DNA of 64,000 nucleotides from Cystobacter ferrugineus (GCF_001887355.1 NZ_MPIN01000007.1:270888-334887); one strand, 5' to 3'. Positions 32,890 through 42,911 are shown, counted from the stretch's first letter. A program made the numbers and translations. The notes: generated from the letters alone by a model not told the origin.

Positions 32890-33357
32890 TCAGTTGACGG
32901 CCGGGCTCTCTCCCGAGGCCCACTTCATCCGGGACATCTGGACCACGCCCTGGCAGCGGGCGCACACCACGCCCTGGGCGTCATACATGCGCGCGGAGGC
33001 GAAGACGGTGGAGGCCCCCAGGGTGTCGATGGTGGCCTCGGCGCGCAGGAGATTGCCGCGCAGGGGGCGCTCGAAGCTGATGGAGAGCTGCACGGTGGCG
33101 GAGCGGCGGGTGGGATCCCTCAGGGCGGGTGTGCTGCCGATGACGAGGTCGAAGAGGGCCGAGATGACGCCGCCATTGACGGCGTCGGAGCCGAGGCCTC
33201 CGCGGTGCTCGGGGCGGACCTCGGCGGTGACGACGACCTTCTCTCTGGAGGGGAAGCTCATCCGGGCGCCGTGGTGCTTCAGCGTCAGGCTCTGGTTGAA
33301 CTGTTCGGCATAGCGGTCCAGTTGTTCTTGCGAGGGGTAGGTCTCTGCGTCGGACAT
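32890..33357 (-). CDS. Hotdog-fold thioesterase (PaaI family)
   Basis: 155 aa. GSDAVNGGVISALFDLVIGSTP is the hotdog central helix with the HGG-like region, and ATVQLSISFERPLRGNLLRAEATI is the following sheet. Members hydrolyse acyl-CoA thioesters, often aromatic or medium-chain. The active-site Asn and Gly region is present. It lies 45 bp upstream of the SDR-like gene on the same strand, so both may share a transcript. Confidence 0.82.
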   Translation of the reverse strand: MSDAETYPSQEQLDRYAEQFNQSLTLKHHGARMSFPSREKVVVTAEVRPEHRGGLGSDAVNGGVISALFDLVIGSTPALRDPTRRSATVQLSISFERPLRGNLLRAEATIDTLGASTVFASARMYDAQGVVCARCQGVVQMSRMKWASGESPAVN

Positions 33358-33386
33358 GGCGCGACTCTACTGCTAGAAGGTGGGCC

Positions 33387-34730
33387 ATGCCGCGTTCACC
33401 GCGACTCCTCGCCGTGCTGCTGGCCGTTTCGGGCTGCTCGGGACTCCAGGACTGTGGGGCTCGTCCGCCCGCTCCGTCCTCCCGGCCCGTGACGGCTCCG
33501 GTGGCCGCTCCCTCCGCGTCCGCGGACCAGGAGGCCCTGGCGGCCGCGGCCCCCTACGCGAAGAGCTGGTGGGTCCTGCTCCATTCCTCGGCCACTCCGG
33601 GCGAGGGAGACGAGGCGCTGGAGGCGCTGAAGCGGACGGGGCTGTCCGCGGAGCCGCGCCGTTTGTCCACGACGCCGTTCCGGGATCTGCGTCCGTGCCT
33701 GGAAGCGGTGGTGGCTCGGACGTTCGTGAGCCGGGCGGAGGCGTTGGATTTCCAGTCGCGGCTGCGCGAGGCGGGGGTGGTGGCGGACGTGAAGTACGCG
33801 GGTCCGCTGCAGGCCGGACGCGAGGCGGCCTGCCGTGCCGGAGACGAAGCCCAGGCCGCGATCATCGAGGGCTCACACCGGCGCCAGGCGCCGCGTTTCG
33901 TCGAGTCCCATGTCGGACGCACCTTCATGTTGCTGGCCGGGAGTCGGGAGAGCCGTGTGCTCGAGCCGATGGACGTGCGCCGCGGCGTCTGGATGGCTCC
34001 GGCGCCGGGCGATCCCACCGGGCTGTTCTCCCCGGGGGACCGGGTGGACGTGTATGGCGCGCGGGGGCTGCTCCAGGGGGGCTGTGCGGTGAAGGGCTTC
34101 GCGTGGATCAACCGTGGGGTGCCCGCCTTCGACTACTTCCTGCGCGAGCCTCCGCCCGAGTCGCCGGGCTGTGGCCGGGCCTGGGCCTTCGCGGAGCTGG
34201 ACTGCGCGGTGCCGCCGGAGGAGTGGGGCTTCGCCCTGCCCGCGGGGACGCCCGCCCCCGTGTTCTTCACGGCCAGCGAGGCACCCGCCGAACTCGTCAC
34301 CACCCACGAGTCCGCGCTCCGGGGCTCGCCGCGCTTCGCCGAGTTGCGCTCGGAGGGGCTGCTCCTGGCGGAGCGGGTGGGGGAGACGCTGAAGGTGGAG
34401 GTGGGCTCGTTCAGCTACAACTCGGGGGAGTGGCGGGCGCTCTTCTCGGTGGCGCGCTTGCGCGTGGGCGAGGGCCACTCGCTCTGCGGCATGGACTATG
34501 ACCAGCAGGTCACCCGCGCCGTGGTGATGCAGCCCGGGGCGGCCGCGCGCGTGCTGCCCTTGAATGAGCTGTCCGGCGACACGGTGGTGGGCGTGATGGA
34601 CCTGGAAGGGGATGGGCGCATGGAGTTGCTCCTGCGCGACTCCTGGCCCGAGCCGTGGGTGCGCCTGGTGCGCGAGGACGGCACCGAGGTCGCCGGCGCC
34701 GTGGTGGAGAACTGCGACAGCGGGTGCTGA
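33387..34730 (+). CDS. Lipoprotein with SPOR-like repeat region, function unknown
   Basis: 447 aa. The signal ends LLAVSGC with a typical lipobox (Cys17). After a Pro/Ala linker, residues ~60-140 (SWWVLLHSSATPGEGDEALE..FVSRAEALDFQSRLREAG) resemble a SPOR-type peptidoglycan-binding fold. The C-terminal half is beta-rich with DLEGDGRMELLLRDSW, an Asp-rich calcium-loop-like turn, and ends NCDSGC. It is likely an envelope protein. The assignment to SPOR is tentative. Confidence 0.68.
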   Translation: MPRSPRLLAVLLAVSGCSGLQDCGARPPAPSSRPVTAPVAAPSASADQEALAAAAPYAKSWWVLLHSSATPGEGDEALEALKRTGLSAEPRRLSTTPFRDLRPCLEAVVARTFVSRAEALDFQSRLREAGVVADVKYAGPLQAGREAACRAGDEAQAAIIEGSHRRQAPRFVESHVGRTFMLLAGSRESRVLEPMDVRRGVWMAPAPGDPTGLFSPGDRVDVYGARGLLQGGCAVKGFAWINRGVPAFDYFLREPPPESPGCGRAWAFAELDCAVPPEEWGFALPAGTPAPVFFTASEAPAELVTTHESALRGSPRFAELRSEGLLLAERVGETLKVEVGSFSYNSGEWRALFSVARLRVGEGHSLCGMDYDQQVTRAVVMQPGAAARVLPLNELSGDTVVGVMDLEGDGRMELLLRDSWPEPWVRLVREDGTEVAGAVVENCDSGC

Positions 34731-34839
34731 GCACGCACGGAGCGTCGAGGCTCCCCGACAGGGCAGGCGGGCGCTCCCCTTCGTGGAACGTCCTTCCGAG
34801 CGGACGGAAACTCGTTAGAAACAGCGTTTCCCCCTAGAT

Positions 34840-37203
34840 ATGGCGCTTGCCTTGAACGCCGAAAACGAACTCCTCAAAGACCTGAACGAGCCCCAGAAGG
34901 AAGCGGTCCTCCATGGGGATGGACCCCTGCTCGTGCTGTCGGGCGCGGGCAGCGGCAAGACGCGCGTCATCACCCGCCGGGTGGCCCACCTGGTGCGCCT
35001 CCGCGGTGTCTTCCCCTGGCGCATCCTCGCCGTCACCTTCACCAACAAGGCCGCGCGCGAGATGCGCGAGCGGCTCGTCCAGTTGCTCGGCCCCCAGGCC
35101 CACGAGCTGGTGGTGAGTACCTTCCACTCCTCCTCGTCGATGATCCTCCGCCGCGCCCTGAAGGATCCCCAGGTGGCGGAGCTCATGGGGCTGACGCCCT
35201 CGTTCGTCATCTACGACGACGGGGACCAGTTGCAGATCGTCAAGCGCGCCATGCGCGAGGCCCGGGTGGACCCCATCATGCAGCCCCGGGAGATCCTCCA
35301 CCGCATCGACGGGGAGAAGAACGCGGCGCGCCTGCCCGAGCAGATGGTGGTGGACGTGGACGACGCGCGCGGCGTGGTGGTGCAGAAGACCTACCACGCC
35401 TACCAGAAGCTGCTGCGCGCGGCGAACGCGGTGGACTTCGGTGACCTGCTGCTCCTGCTCGTGGCGCTCCTGCGCCAGCGCCCGGACGTGCTGGAGCAGT
35501 ACCAGAGGCGCTTCCGGCACATCCTCGTGGACGAGTTCCAGGACACCAACCCGGTGCAGTACGAGCTCCTGCGCCTGCTGGCTCCGCCGGAGCGGCGGCC
35601 CAACCTGGTGGTGGTGGGCGATGACGACCAGTCCATCTACCGCTGGCGCGGCGCGAGCGTGGACAACATCCTCGACTTCCCGGAGCACTACCCGGGCGCG
35701 CGCGTGGTGAAGCTGGAGCAGAACTACCGCTCGGACCAGAACATCCTCGACGCGGCGCACGCCGTCATCCGGCGCAACTCCCGGCGCATGCCCAAGAAGC
35801 TGTGGAGCGACCGGCCCAAGGGCGAGCACCTCACCCTGCTGCTCAACCGCGACGAGCGCGCCGAGGCCCAGGAGATCGCCCGGCGCATCCACGGACTGCA
35901 GCGCGAGGGCTTCATCAAATACTCGGGCATGGCGGTCTTCTACCGCACCAACGCGCAGAGCCGCGTGCTCGAGGAGGCCATGCGGCTGGCGCGCGTGCCC
36001 TACACGCTGGTGAGCGGACGCAGCTTCTACGATCGCGCCGAGGTGCGTGACGCGGCGGCCTACCTGCGCCTGATGGTGAATCCTCGCTCGGACGCGGACC
36101 TGCTGCGCATCATCAACACGCCGGCGCGAGGCATCGGCGACACCACGGTGGAGCGGCTGGTGGACTTCGCCAACCAGTCCGGGGTGAGCCTGTACGAGGC
36201 CTCGGCGGCGCCCGAGCGCATCGCCGGGCTCAACACGGCGGCGGTGCGCCGGCTGTCGGGCTTCCACGCCCTGGTGTCGTCGCTGCACGTCTTCGCCCAG
36301 GAGTCGCAGGACGCGGCGAGCGCGGTGGACCAGATGCTCAAGGAGACGCACCTGGTGGAGTCGCTACAGACGGAGGGCAGCGACGAGTCGATGACGCGCG
36401 CGGAGAACCTGCGCGAGTTCCTGGGCGCGGCGCAGGAGTTCGATCTCAACCGGGCGGCGGCGGCCGTGGCGGCGTCCACGGCGGGCGACGGGGACGCGGA
36501 GCCCATGCCGCCGGAGGAGGCGGATCTGGACACGTCCCCGCTCACCGCGGACATCCCTCCGCTCAACGCCTTCCTGGAGCAGATCAGCCTGGTGGGTGAC
36601 GCGGACGCCGAGGTGGGCGAGGGCCGGGTGGCGCTGATGACGCTGCACGCGGCCAAGGGGCTCGAGTTCGACGCGGTGTTCATCACCGGCATGGAGGACG
36701 GGGTGTTCCCGCACTCGCGCGCGCTGCATGGGGGCGAGTCGGAGGATGGCGGGGAGGAGATGGCCGAGGAGCGGCGGCTGTGCTACGTGGGCTTCACCCG
36801 CGCGCGCAGGCGGCTGTTCGTGAGCCTCGCGCAGTGCCGCTCGCTCTTCGGCGAGCTGCGCTACAACCCGCCCTCACGCTTCCTGGCCGAGGTACCGCAG
36901 GAGCTCTTCGGCATCGCCGAGCAGGATCTGCCCCCGCCGCCGAAGGAAGCGCCCTTCACGAAGAAGAAGCGCAACTGGGCGGACGAGGACGACGGGCCGC
37001 GCGTGGACCGGACCTACTCGCAGGCCCCGGAGGGCGACGGGGTGGGCGGCGACGTGCGTGGCATGCGCGTGCGCCACGAGCAGTTCGGCATGGGGCGCAT
37101 CATCTCGGCGGATGGCCAGGGGCCCAACGCCAAGGTGACGGTGGACTTCGGCGGGCAGGTGGGCCTCAAGCGCGTCATCGCCCGCTTCCTCCTGCCGGGG
37201 TAG
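34840..37203 (+). CDS. pcrA: UvrD/PcrA-type superfamily 1 DNA helicase
   Basis: 787 aa. It starts with the Q-motif region LNEPQKEAV, followed by Walker A GAGSGKT (35-41), FTNKAAREM, VDEFQDTN (motif II), GDDDQSIYRWRGA (motif III), LEQNYRS, TLHAAKGLEFD and YVGFTRAR. The C-terminus has VRHEQFGMGRIIS..VDFGGQVGLKRVI, the Tudor-like domain of PcrA/UvrD that contacts RNA polymerase. It unwinds DNA 3'-5' in repair and in removal of stalled polymerase. pcrA and uvrD cannot be told apart from the sequence alone. Confidence 0.92.
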   Translation: MALALNAENELLKDLNEPQKEAVLHGDGPLLVLSGAGSGKTRVITRRVAHLVRLRGVFPWRILAVTFTNKAAREMRERLVQLLGPQAHELVVSTFHSSSSMILRRALKDPQVAELMGLTPSFVIYDDGDQLQIVKRAMREARVDPIMQPREILHRIDGEKNAARLPEQMVVDVDDARGVVVQKTYHAYQKLLRAANAVDFGDLLLLLVALLRQRPDVLEQYQRRFRHILVDEFQDTNPVQYELLRLLAPPERRPNLVVVGDDDQSIYRWRGASVDNILDFPEHYPGARVVKLEQNYRSDQNILDAAHAVIRRNSRRMPKKLWSDRPKGEHLTLLLNRDERAEAQEIARRIHGLQREGFIKYSGMAVFYRTNAQSRVLEEAMRLARVPYTLVSGRSFYDRAEVRDAAAYLRLMVNPRSDADLLRIINTPARGIGDTTVERLVDFANQSGVSLYEASAAPERIAGLNTAAVRRLSGFHALVSSLHVFAQESQDAASAVDQMLKETHLVESLQTEGSDESMTRAENLREFLGAAQEFDLNRAAAAVAASTAGDGDAEPMPPEEADLDTSPLTADIPPLNAFLEQISLVGDADAEVGEGRVALMTLHAAKGLEFDAVFITGMEDGVFPHSRALHGGESEDGGEEMAEERRLCYVGFTRARRRLFVSLAQCRSLFGELRYNPPSRFLAEVPQELFGIAEQDLPPPPKEAPFTKKKRNWADEDDGPRVDRTYSQAPEGDGVGGDVRGMRVRHEQFGMGRIISADGQGPNAKVTVDFGGQVGLKRVIARFLLPG

Positions 37204-37221
37204 GGCCCCGGCCCCCTTCGC

Positions 37222-38607
37222 TCACGTCCCGAGCACGGCGACCGGCGCCGGCTCGATGGGCGACACGAGCGACTTCTTCTCCCACGCCCGGCTGCGCCAG
37301 CGCAGCCACATGATGATGCCGCGCGTCCACTCGTCCGCGGCGATGGCGAGCCACACGCCCGCCAGTCCCAGGTGGAGCTGGAAGGTCAGCACGTACCCGA
37401 GCGGCAGGCTCATGCACACCATGGAGCCGAAGGCCGCGTACACGGTGAACGTGGCGTCTCCGGCGGCGCGCAGGGAGTTGATGAGCACGAGGTTGAAGGA
37501 CCGCCCGGACTCCAGCACGAGGCTCAGGACGAGGACCTGGGAGGCGAGCTGGATGATGTCGCCATTGGTCGTGAACAGCCCGAGCAGGGGCTCGCGCAGG
37601 AGGATGGCGACGGCGTCCACCAGCACGGTGAGCGCCACGGCCCACTTCAAGCTGAGCAGGGCGCGGTGATAGGCCTCCTGCGCGCGGTTCGCCCCCACCA
37701 GCCGTCCGACGAGGATGGACGTGCCGATGCCGATGGCGAGGCTGAACAGGAAGATGTACTGCGAGACGGCCATCGCGTACTGCCGTGACGCCAGCGCCAC
37801 CGGTCCCAGGAAGGTGACGTAGTAGAGGAAGACCGTCTGGCAGACGTGGTACGTCACCTGCTCGACGGCGGCGGGCAGGCCCACCTTGAGGATCTTCTGG
37901 GTGTACTCGCGCGAGAACGTCACGTAGTCGCGCGCCGCCATTCGCACGTCCATCACCCGGTAGAGCATCCACACGAACACGGCGAGCGCGATGGCCCGGC
38001 TGAACACGGTGGAGATCGCCGCGCCGGCCACGCCCATGCGGGGCAGGCCCAGGTGGCCGAAGATGAGCGCCCAGTTGCCGAGCACGTGCAGCGCGTTCAT
38101 CCCCATCGCCACGTACATGGACTCCTTGGTGAAGCCGTACGTGCGCAGCAGGCTGGAGAACACGTTGATGAGCGCCTGCAGGAAGATGAAGCCTCCGGCG
38201 ATGCCCATGTACGTCCGCGCGTCGGCCAGCACCACGCCTTCCAGGTTCATCCGCCCCAGAATCGCTCCGCCGCCCAGCAGCAGCGCCGCGCTGACCGTGA
38301 TGCCGAGCAGGAAGTTCAACGTGATGGCGAGCGCGGAGATCTTCGCCGCTTCCTCCCCCCGGCGCGCGCCCAGGTACTGGGCCACGACGATGGAGGCGCC
38401 GTTGCTGATGACCTCCATGATGAGGATGCAGACGAAGATGTATTGGTTGACCACTCCGACGGCGGACACCGCATCGTCGGAGACACCGCTGAGCATCAGC
38501 GTGTCCGCCGTGCCCATCAGCATGAACAACAAGAACTCGAGGAAGATGGGCCAGGTCAGCCGCATCAATCCCGGAGTGGAGTGCGCTGACGTGGTATCGG
38601 TATGCAT
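37222..38607 (-). CDS. MATE family multidrug efflux protein
   Basis: 461 aa with twelve predicted hydrophobic helices. The N-terminus MRLTWPIFLEFLLFMLMGTADTLMLS and the repeated VGQYLGA-type (VVAQYLGARRGEEAAK) and LVGRLVGANRAQEAY motifs in the two halves are standard for MATE transporters, which export cationic compounds with H+ or Na+. It is probably a stand-alone gene. The 482 bp upstream separate it from add. Confidence 0.9.
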   Translation of the reverse strand: MHTDTTSAHSTPGLMRLTWPIFLEFLLFMLMGTADTLMLSGVSDDAVSAVGVVNQYIFVCILIMEVISNGASIVVAQYLGARRGEEAAKISALAITLNFLLGITVSAALLLGGGAILGRMNLEGVVLADARTYMGIAGGFIFLQALINVFSSLLRTYGFTKESMYVAMGMNALHVLGNWALIFGHLGLPRMGVAGAAISTVFSRAIALAVFVWMLYRVMDVRMAARDYVTFSREYTQKILKVGLPAAVEQVTYHVCQTVFLYYVTFLGPVALASRQYAMAVSQYIFLFSLAIGIGTSILVGRLVGANRAQEAYHRALLSLKWAVALTVLVDAVAILLREPLLGLFTTNGDIIQLASQVLVLSLVLESGRSFNLVLINSLRAAGDATFTVYAAFGSMVCMSLPLGYVLTFQLHLGLAGVWLAIAADEWTRGIIMWLRWRSRAWEKKSLVSPIEPAPVAVLGT

Positions 38608-39089
38608 GACGCGTATTTCCTTTGCCGCCCCGCCTCTCTCATGCCCTCGCCGGGGTGTCGAGCGACAAGACCCTGACAGTTAACGGCTGGGGTGAGACAG
38701 CGCTCCTCTATCTGCTCGCTTTCCCTTCCTCGTCCCCCCCTCACGAGGGGTGTGGCTGATGCCTGCTCGAGCGCACTCCGTCCCGGGTCGGAGCGCTGCT
38801 CGCCCACCACACCGGGCGTGCGAGCCAGGAGGTAGGCCGGGGAGTGAGCGGGCAAGGGCCGCCGTCTCGTGTGGGAACAAACCACCCTCCGTCCGTGCCG
38901 GATTCGCTCCACGTCTCTCGGGCGGGCGCACCCGTGAAGACGGTGAAGCGCGGGTTCATGGGGGGGGGCCCTCCGAGCAGCCAGTAGCAGCGGGGCGAAG
39001 GGGAAGGGGAAGCGCGAACGGGGGGAAAACGACAAGGTTGAGTGAGGTTTTCCGGACCCCTAGGATGCCTGGCAAGGAAGGAACCCGAC
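38608..39089. other. Gene-free divergent region
   Basis: 482 bp between the MATE and adenosine deaminase start codons. Open frames here lack ribosome sites and family features. A small stem CCCCTC-ACGA-GGGGTG lies near 38737-38752. Promoters for both genes must lie here; I could not place them with confidence. Confidence 0.6.
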
Positions 39090-40250
39090 ATGGCTTCGAT
39101 TCGAGACGACGAGCTGCCCAGCTCGACTGGCATACCCTCATCCGCGCGCCGGATGGACTGGGTCGCGCCCCCGGCGCTTCCCGTCACCGAGGAACTGCTG
39201 CGCGCGCTCCCCAAGACGGACCTGCACTGCCACCTGGATGGCTCGATGCGGCTGCGGACCATCCTCGAGCTGGCCGAGCAGCAGAAGGTGCATCTGCCCG
39301 CGGACACCGAGGACGGCCTCGCCAAGGCGATCCACATGGGCGAGGTGTGCAAGAGCCTCGAGGACTACCTGGTGGCCTTCGACGTGACGCTCTCGGTGCT
39401 CCAGACGGCCGATGCGCTCTACCGTGCCGCCTACGAGCTGGCGGTGGACGCGGCGGCGGAGAACGTGCGCTACCTGGAGGTGCGCTACTCGCCCGCCCTG
39501 CATCTGAAGCAGGGCTTGAAGATGACGACGGTCATCGACTCGGTGCTCGAGGGCCTGCGGGTGGCCAAGCGCGAGACGGGCATCAAGTGCGGCGTCATCG
39601 TCTGCGGCATCCGCCACATCAACCCGCAGACGTCCATGCGGCTGGCCGAGCTGTCGGTGGCGTACAAGAACCGGGGCGTCATCGGCTTCGACCTGGCGGG
39701 CGCCGAGGCGGACTTCCCGGCGAAGGACCACAAGGAGGCCTTCCAGCTCATCCTGCGCAACAACGTCAACTGCACGGCGCACGCGGGCGAGGCCTTCGGG
39801 CCCGAGTCCATCTCCCAGGCCATCCACTACCTGGGCGCGCACCGCATCGGCCACGGCACGCGGCTGCGCGAGGACGGAGATCTGCTCAACTACGTGAACG
39901 ATCACCGCATCCCGCTGGAGGTGTGTCCCACCTCCAACGTGCAGACGGGCGCGGTGCCGAGCCTGGACGCGCACCCGCTGAAGTTCTACTTCGACTACGG
40001 TCTGCGCGTGACGATCAACACGGACAACCGGCTCATCACCGACACCTCGGTGACCAAGGAGCTGTGGCTGGCGCACAAGGAGATCGGCCTGTCGCTGGAG
40101 GACCTGACCACCATCATCGTCTCCGGCTTCAAGAGCGCCTTCCTGCCGTCGCGAGAGAAGCAGGACCTGCTGCGGCAGGTGAACGCGGAGATCACCCGCA
40201 CGCTGGCGGCCTTCGAGAAGCGGCCCCAGATGGTGAAGCAGCCGGCCTGA
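39090..40250 (+). CDS. add: Adenosine deaminase
   Basis: 386 aa; AAGGA lies just before the ATG at 39090. Zinc and catalytic motifs are LPKTDLHCHLDGSMRL, HAGEAFGPESI, AHRIGHGTRL, CPTSNVQTGAV and INTDNRLITD. It converts adenosine to inosine in purine salvage. The usual NTDDP near the C-terminus reads NTDNR: the zinc-binding Asp is kept and the second Asp is Asn. I believe this variant is common in one bacterial add lineage. An SDR gene follows by 23 bp. Confidence 0.88.
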   Translation: MASIRDDELPSSTGIPSSARRMDWVAPPALPVTEELLRALPKTDLHCHLDGSMRLRTILELAEQQKVHLPADTEDGLAKAIHMGEVCKSLEDYLVAFDVTLSVLQTADALYRAAYELAVDAAAENVRYLEVRYSPALHLKQGLKMTTVIDSVLEGLRVAKRETGIKCGVIVCGIRHINPQTSMRLAELSVAYKNRGVIGFDLAGAEADFPAKDHKEAFQLILRNNVNCTAHAGEAFGPESISQAIHYLGAHRIGHGTRLREDGDLLNYVNDHRIPLEVCPTSNVQTGAVPSLDAHPLKFYFDYGLRVTINTDNRLITDTSVTKELWLAHKEIGLSLEDLTTIIVSGFKSAFLPSREKQDLLRQVNAEITRTLAAFEKRPQMVKQPA

Positions 40251-40273
40251 GCCGGAGAAAGGACGCGGTCGTC

Positions 40274-41053
40274 ATGGATCTGGAGTTGGGTGGCAAGGTG
40301 TTCCTGGTGACGGGGGGCTCGGACGGGCTGGGCGTGGCGGTGGCCCACCGTCTGGTGAGGGAAGGGGCTCGCGTGGCCATCTGCGCGCGCAACCCCGAGC
40401 GTCTGGAGGCCGCGGCCTCGGCCCTGCGCGGCGCGGGAGGCGACGTGCTGGCGGTGGTGGCGGACGTCACCCGCGCCGAGCACGTGGATGCCTTCGTGGA
40501 CGCGGCGGCGGCGCGCTGGGGCCGGGTGGATGGGCTGGTGAACAACGCGGGGACCGCGGCGGCGCGGCCCTTCGCCGACCTGGACGACGCGGCGTGGGAG
40601 GCGGACCTGCAACTCAAGCTCTTCGCCGCGGCGCGGGCGTCCCGGCGCGCGCTGCCCCACCTGCGCGCGGCGGGGGGCGGAGCCATCGTCAACGTGCTGG
40701 CCATCGCGGCCAAGGCGCCCGGGGCCCAGTCGATGCCGTCCTCGGTGTCCCGGGCGGCGGGCATGGCGCTCACCAAGTCCCTGTCGAAGGAGCTGGGGCC
40801 CGAGGGCATCCGGGTGAACGCGGTGTTGCCGGGCCTCATCGAGAGCGGCCAGTGGCAGCGCCGCGCGGTCGCCACGAACCAACCGGTGGAGACGGTCTAC
40901 TCGCAGCTCTCCAAGGGCTCCGGCATTCCGCTGGGCCGCGTGGGCAAGGCCGAGGAGTTCGCCGACGTGGTGGCCTTCCTGCTGTCGCCGCGTGCTGGCT
41001 TCGTGAGCGGGGTAGCGCTCAACGTGGACGGTGGACAGTCTCCTGTCGTGTGA
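40274..41053 (+). CDS. SDR-family protein with degenerate catalytic residues
   Basis: 259 aa. The cofactor motif TGGSDGLG and NNAG are intact, as is the C-terminal FVSGVALNVDGG. At the usual Ser and YxxxK positions the sequence reads NVLAIAAKAPG and PSSVSRAAGMALTK: the catalytic Ser and Tyr are not present and the Lys is Arg. This matches an SDR subgroup with SVSRAAG in place of YxxSKAA, so normal carbonyl reduction is doubtful. It is co-oriented with add, 23 bp downstream. Confidence 0.85.
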   Translation: MDLELGGKVFLVTGGSDGLGVAVAHRLVREGARVAICARNPERLEAAASALRGAGGDVLAVVADVTRAEHVDAFVDAAAARWGRVDGLVNNAGTAAARPFADLDDAAWEADLQLKLFAAARASRRALPHLRAAGGGAIVNVLAIAAKAPGAQSMPSSVSRAAGMALTKSLSKELGPEGIRVNAVLPGLIESGQWQRRAVATNQPVETVYSQLSKGSGIPLGRVGKAEEFADVVAFLLSPRAGFVSGVALNVDGGQSPVV

Positions 41054-41159
41054 AGTGTGAAGATTCCCTGGCGCTCTCTCCGGCCTCCGGGTGGAATCAG
41101 GCGGCGCGGGACCCCTGGGGCTCGCGACCGCTTCACGCACTCAAACGAGGGGAACGCAC

Positions 41160-41615
41160 ATGGATCCATTTCCTGAGAACCTTCCGGGCTCGCCGGGCCC
41201 GGGCTCGCGCGCCGCGGCGCTCGAGCAGGTGAACGTGCCGGCCATCCTGTTGATGGTGACGGCCGGACTGGGCGTGCTGGTGTCGCTGATCGGCCTGGCC
41301 CAGGCCGTCATGGGGCTCAACCGGGTTCCCCCCGAGCTGCTCGACGACCCGAACATCGCGCAGTACCGCTCCCTCATCCAAGCGGTGCAGGGCTTCGGGG
41401 GCTTCTCCAACGTCATCGTGCTGCTGCTCAGTGGCCTGACGTTCTACGGCGCCCTGAAGATGAAGAACCTGGAGAACTTCGGCCTGGCCATGGCCGCCTC
41501 CATCATCGCCATCCTCCCCTGCTTCGGGCCGTGCTGCTGCCTCGGCATCCCGGTGGGCATCTGGTCGCTGGTGGTGATCAACAAGCCGGAAGTCAAGGCC
41601 GCCTTCCGCGGCTAG
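41160..41615 (+). CDS. Small multi-pass membrane protein, unknown
   Basis: 151 aa from MDPFPEN. A short Pro/Gly-rich N-terminus precedes three or four hydrophobic helices. The last contains ILPCFGPCCCLGIPVGIWSLVVI, with four Cys close together in or near the membrane, and the protein ends NKPEVKAAFRG. A final short segment of the type 'IWSLVVINKPEVKAAF' is common in myxobacterial inner-membrane proteins of unknown function. Confidence 0.65.
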   Translation: MDPFPENLPGSPGPGSRAAALEQVNVPAILLMVTAGLGVLVSLIGLAQAVMGLNRVPPELLDDPNIAQYRSLIQAVQGFGGFSNVIVLLLSGLTFYGALKMKNLENFGLAMAASIIAILPCFGPCCCLGIPVGIWSLVVINKPEVKAAFRG

Positions 41616-41630
41616 GCGCCGGACACACGA

Positions 41631-41664
41631 CGGCCCGCCCCCACGTGACGTGGGCGGCGGGCCG
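41631..41664. terminator. Strong bidirectional hairpin between convergent genes
   Basis: CGGCCCGCCCCCACGT pairs with ACGTGGG-C-GGCGGGCCG over 16 bp with one bulged C and a single-base loop. It separates the membrane-protein stop from the glgC stop. No U-tract follows. Confidence 0.65.
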
Positions 41665-41681
41665 GGTAGACGCAGCGGGAC

Positions 41682-42911
41682 TCAGGCGACCTTCATGCCC
41701 TTGGGGATGACGACCACGCCACCCGCGGTGACGTGGAAGCGGCGCCGGTCCTCCTCGAGGTCGTAGCCGATGGTGGTCTCCTGGGGGATCTCCACGTTCT
41801 TGTCGATGATGGCGCGCCGGATGCGGCAGCGCCGCCCGATGGTGACGTTCTCGAAGAGCAGCGAGTCCTCGATCTCGGAGAATGAGTTGACGCGCACCTT
41901 GGGTGAGAGCACCGAGCGCCGCACGTGGCCGCCGGAGATGATGCACCCCTCGCTCACCAGCGAGTCCATGGCGTGGCCCACGCGCCTGTGCTCCAGGTCG
42001 GCGAAGACGAACTTGGCCGGCGGGAAGTTGTTGGGCTGGGTGTAGATGGGCCACCGGTCATTGTAGAGGTTGAACACCGGGTCCACCTCCACCAGGTCCA
42101 TGTTGGACTGGTAGTACGTGTCGATGTTGCCCACGTCCCGCCAGTAGCCGCGCTCCTTCTGCTCCTGGCCGGCGATGACGTTGGTGGCGAAGTCGTACAC
42201 GTACACCGGCTCGCGCTTGTACAGCTCGCTGATGATGGACTTGCCGAAGTCGTGGGCGCTCGACTCGTCCGCCGCGTCGCGCACCACCTCCTGCACCAGC
42301 GACTGGGTGGTGAAGAGGTAGTTGCCCATGGACGCCAGGCAGTACTTGTCGTTGCCCGGCATGGGCGGCGGGTTCTTGGGCTTCTCCACGAAGCCGCGCA
42401 TGCGCCCGTCCGGCCCCACGTCGATGATGCCGAACTCCCGCCCCTCGTGCAGGGGCACGGGGATGGCCGCCACCGTGCAGGCGGCCTTGCGCTCGACATG
42501 GAAGTCGAGCATCTGCCGGCAGTCCATCCGGTAGATGTGGTCCGCGCCGAAGACGAAGATGTGGTCCGGCTCCTCGTCGGTGATGATGTTGAGGTTCTGG
42601 TAGATGGCGTCCGCGCTGCCCTTGTACCAATCCATGCCGGTGCGCATCTGTGCGGGCACCGTCTCCACGTAGTGGTCCAGGAAGGCCGTCATCCGCCAGG
42701 CGCGCGACAGGTGCTTGTTGAGCGAGTCGCTCTTGTACTGGGTGAGCACCTTCATCCGGTAGATGCCGGAGTTGGCGAAGTTGGACAGGACGAAGTCGAT
42801 GATGCGGTAGCGGCCGCCAAAGGGAACGGCCGGCTTGGCGCGTTCACGGGTCAGGGGTTCGAGCCGGGTTCCGGCGCCCCCCGCGAGGATCATTGCGAGC
42901 AATTTCGCCAT
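41682..42911 (-). CDS. glgC: Glucose-1-phosphate adenylyltransferase
   Basis: 409 aa from [21 protein letters not shown], the nucleotide-binding signature. Further blocks are [20 protein letters not shown], the allosteric/catalytic segment [22 protein letters not shown], and GFVEKP. A left-handed beta-helix C-terminus carries [18 protein letters not shown]. It makes ADP-glucose for glycogen synthesis, which fits with glgX, treY and the GH31 enzyme in the window. It is a single gene on the minus strand, divergent from the GGDEF gene. Confidence 0.94.
   Translation of the reverse strand: MAKLLAMILAGGAGTRLEPLTRERAKPAVPFGGRYRIIDFVLSNFANSGIYRMKVLTQYKSDSLNKHLSRAWRMTAFLDHYVETVPAQMRTGMDWYKGSADAIYQNLNIITDEEPDHIFVFGADHIYRMDCRQMLDFHVERKAACTVAAIPVPLHEGREFGIIDVGPDGRMRGFVEKPKNPPPMPGNDKYCLASMGNYLFTTQSLVQEVVRDAADESSAHDFGKSIISELYKREPVYVYDFATNVIAGQEQKERGYWRDVGNIDTYYQSNMDLVEVDPVFNLYNDRWPIYTQPNNFPPAKFVFADLEHRRVGHAMDSLVSEGCIISGGHVRRSVLSPKVRVNSFSEIEDSLLFENVTIGRRCRIRRAIIDKNVEIPQETTIGYDLEEDRRRFHVTAGGVVVIPKGMKVA

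Noticed and set aside
38608..39089. Small open frames between the MATE and add genes
   Set aside because: No ribosome sites, no family resemblance and overlapping frames on both strands.
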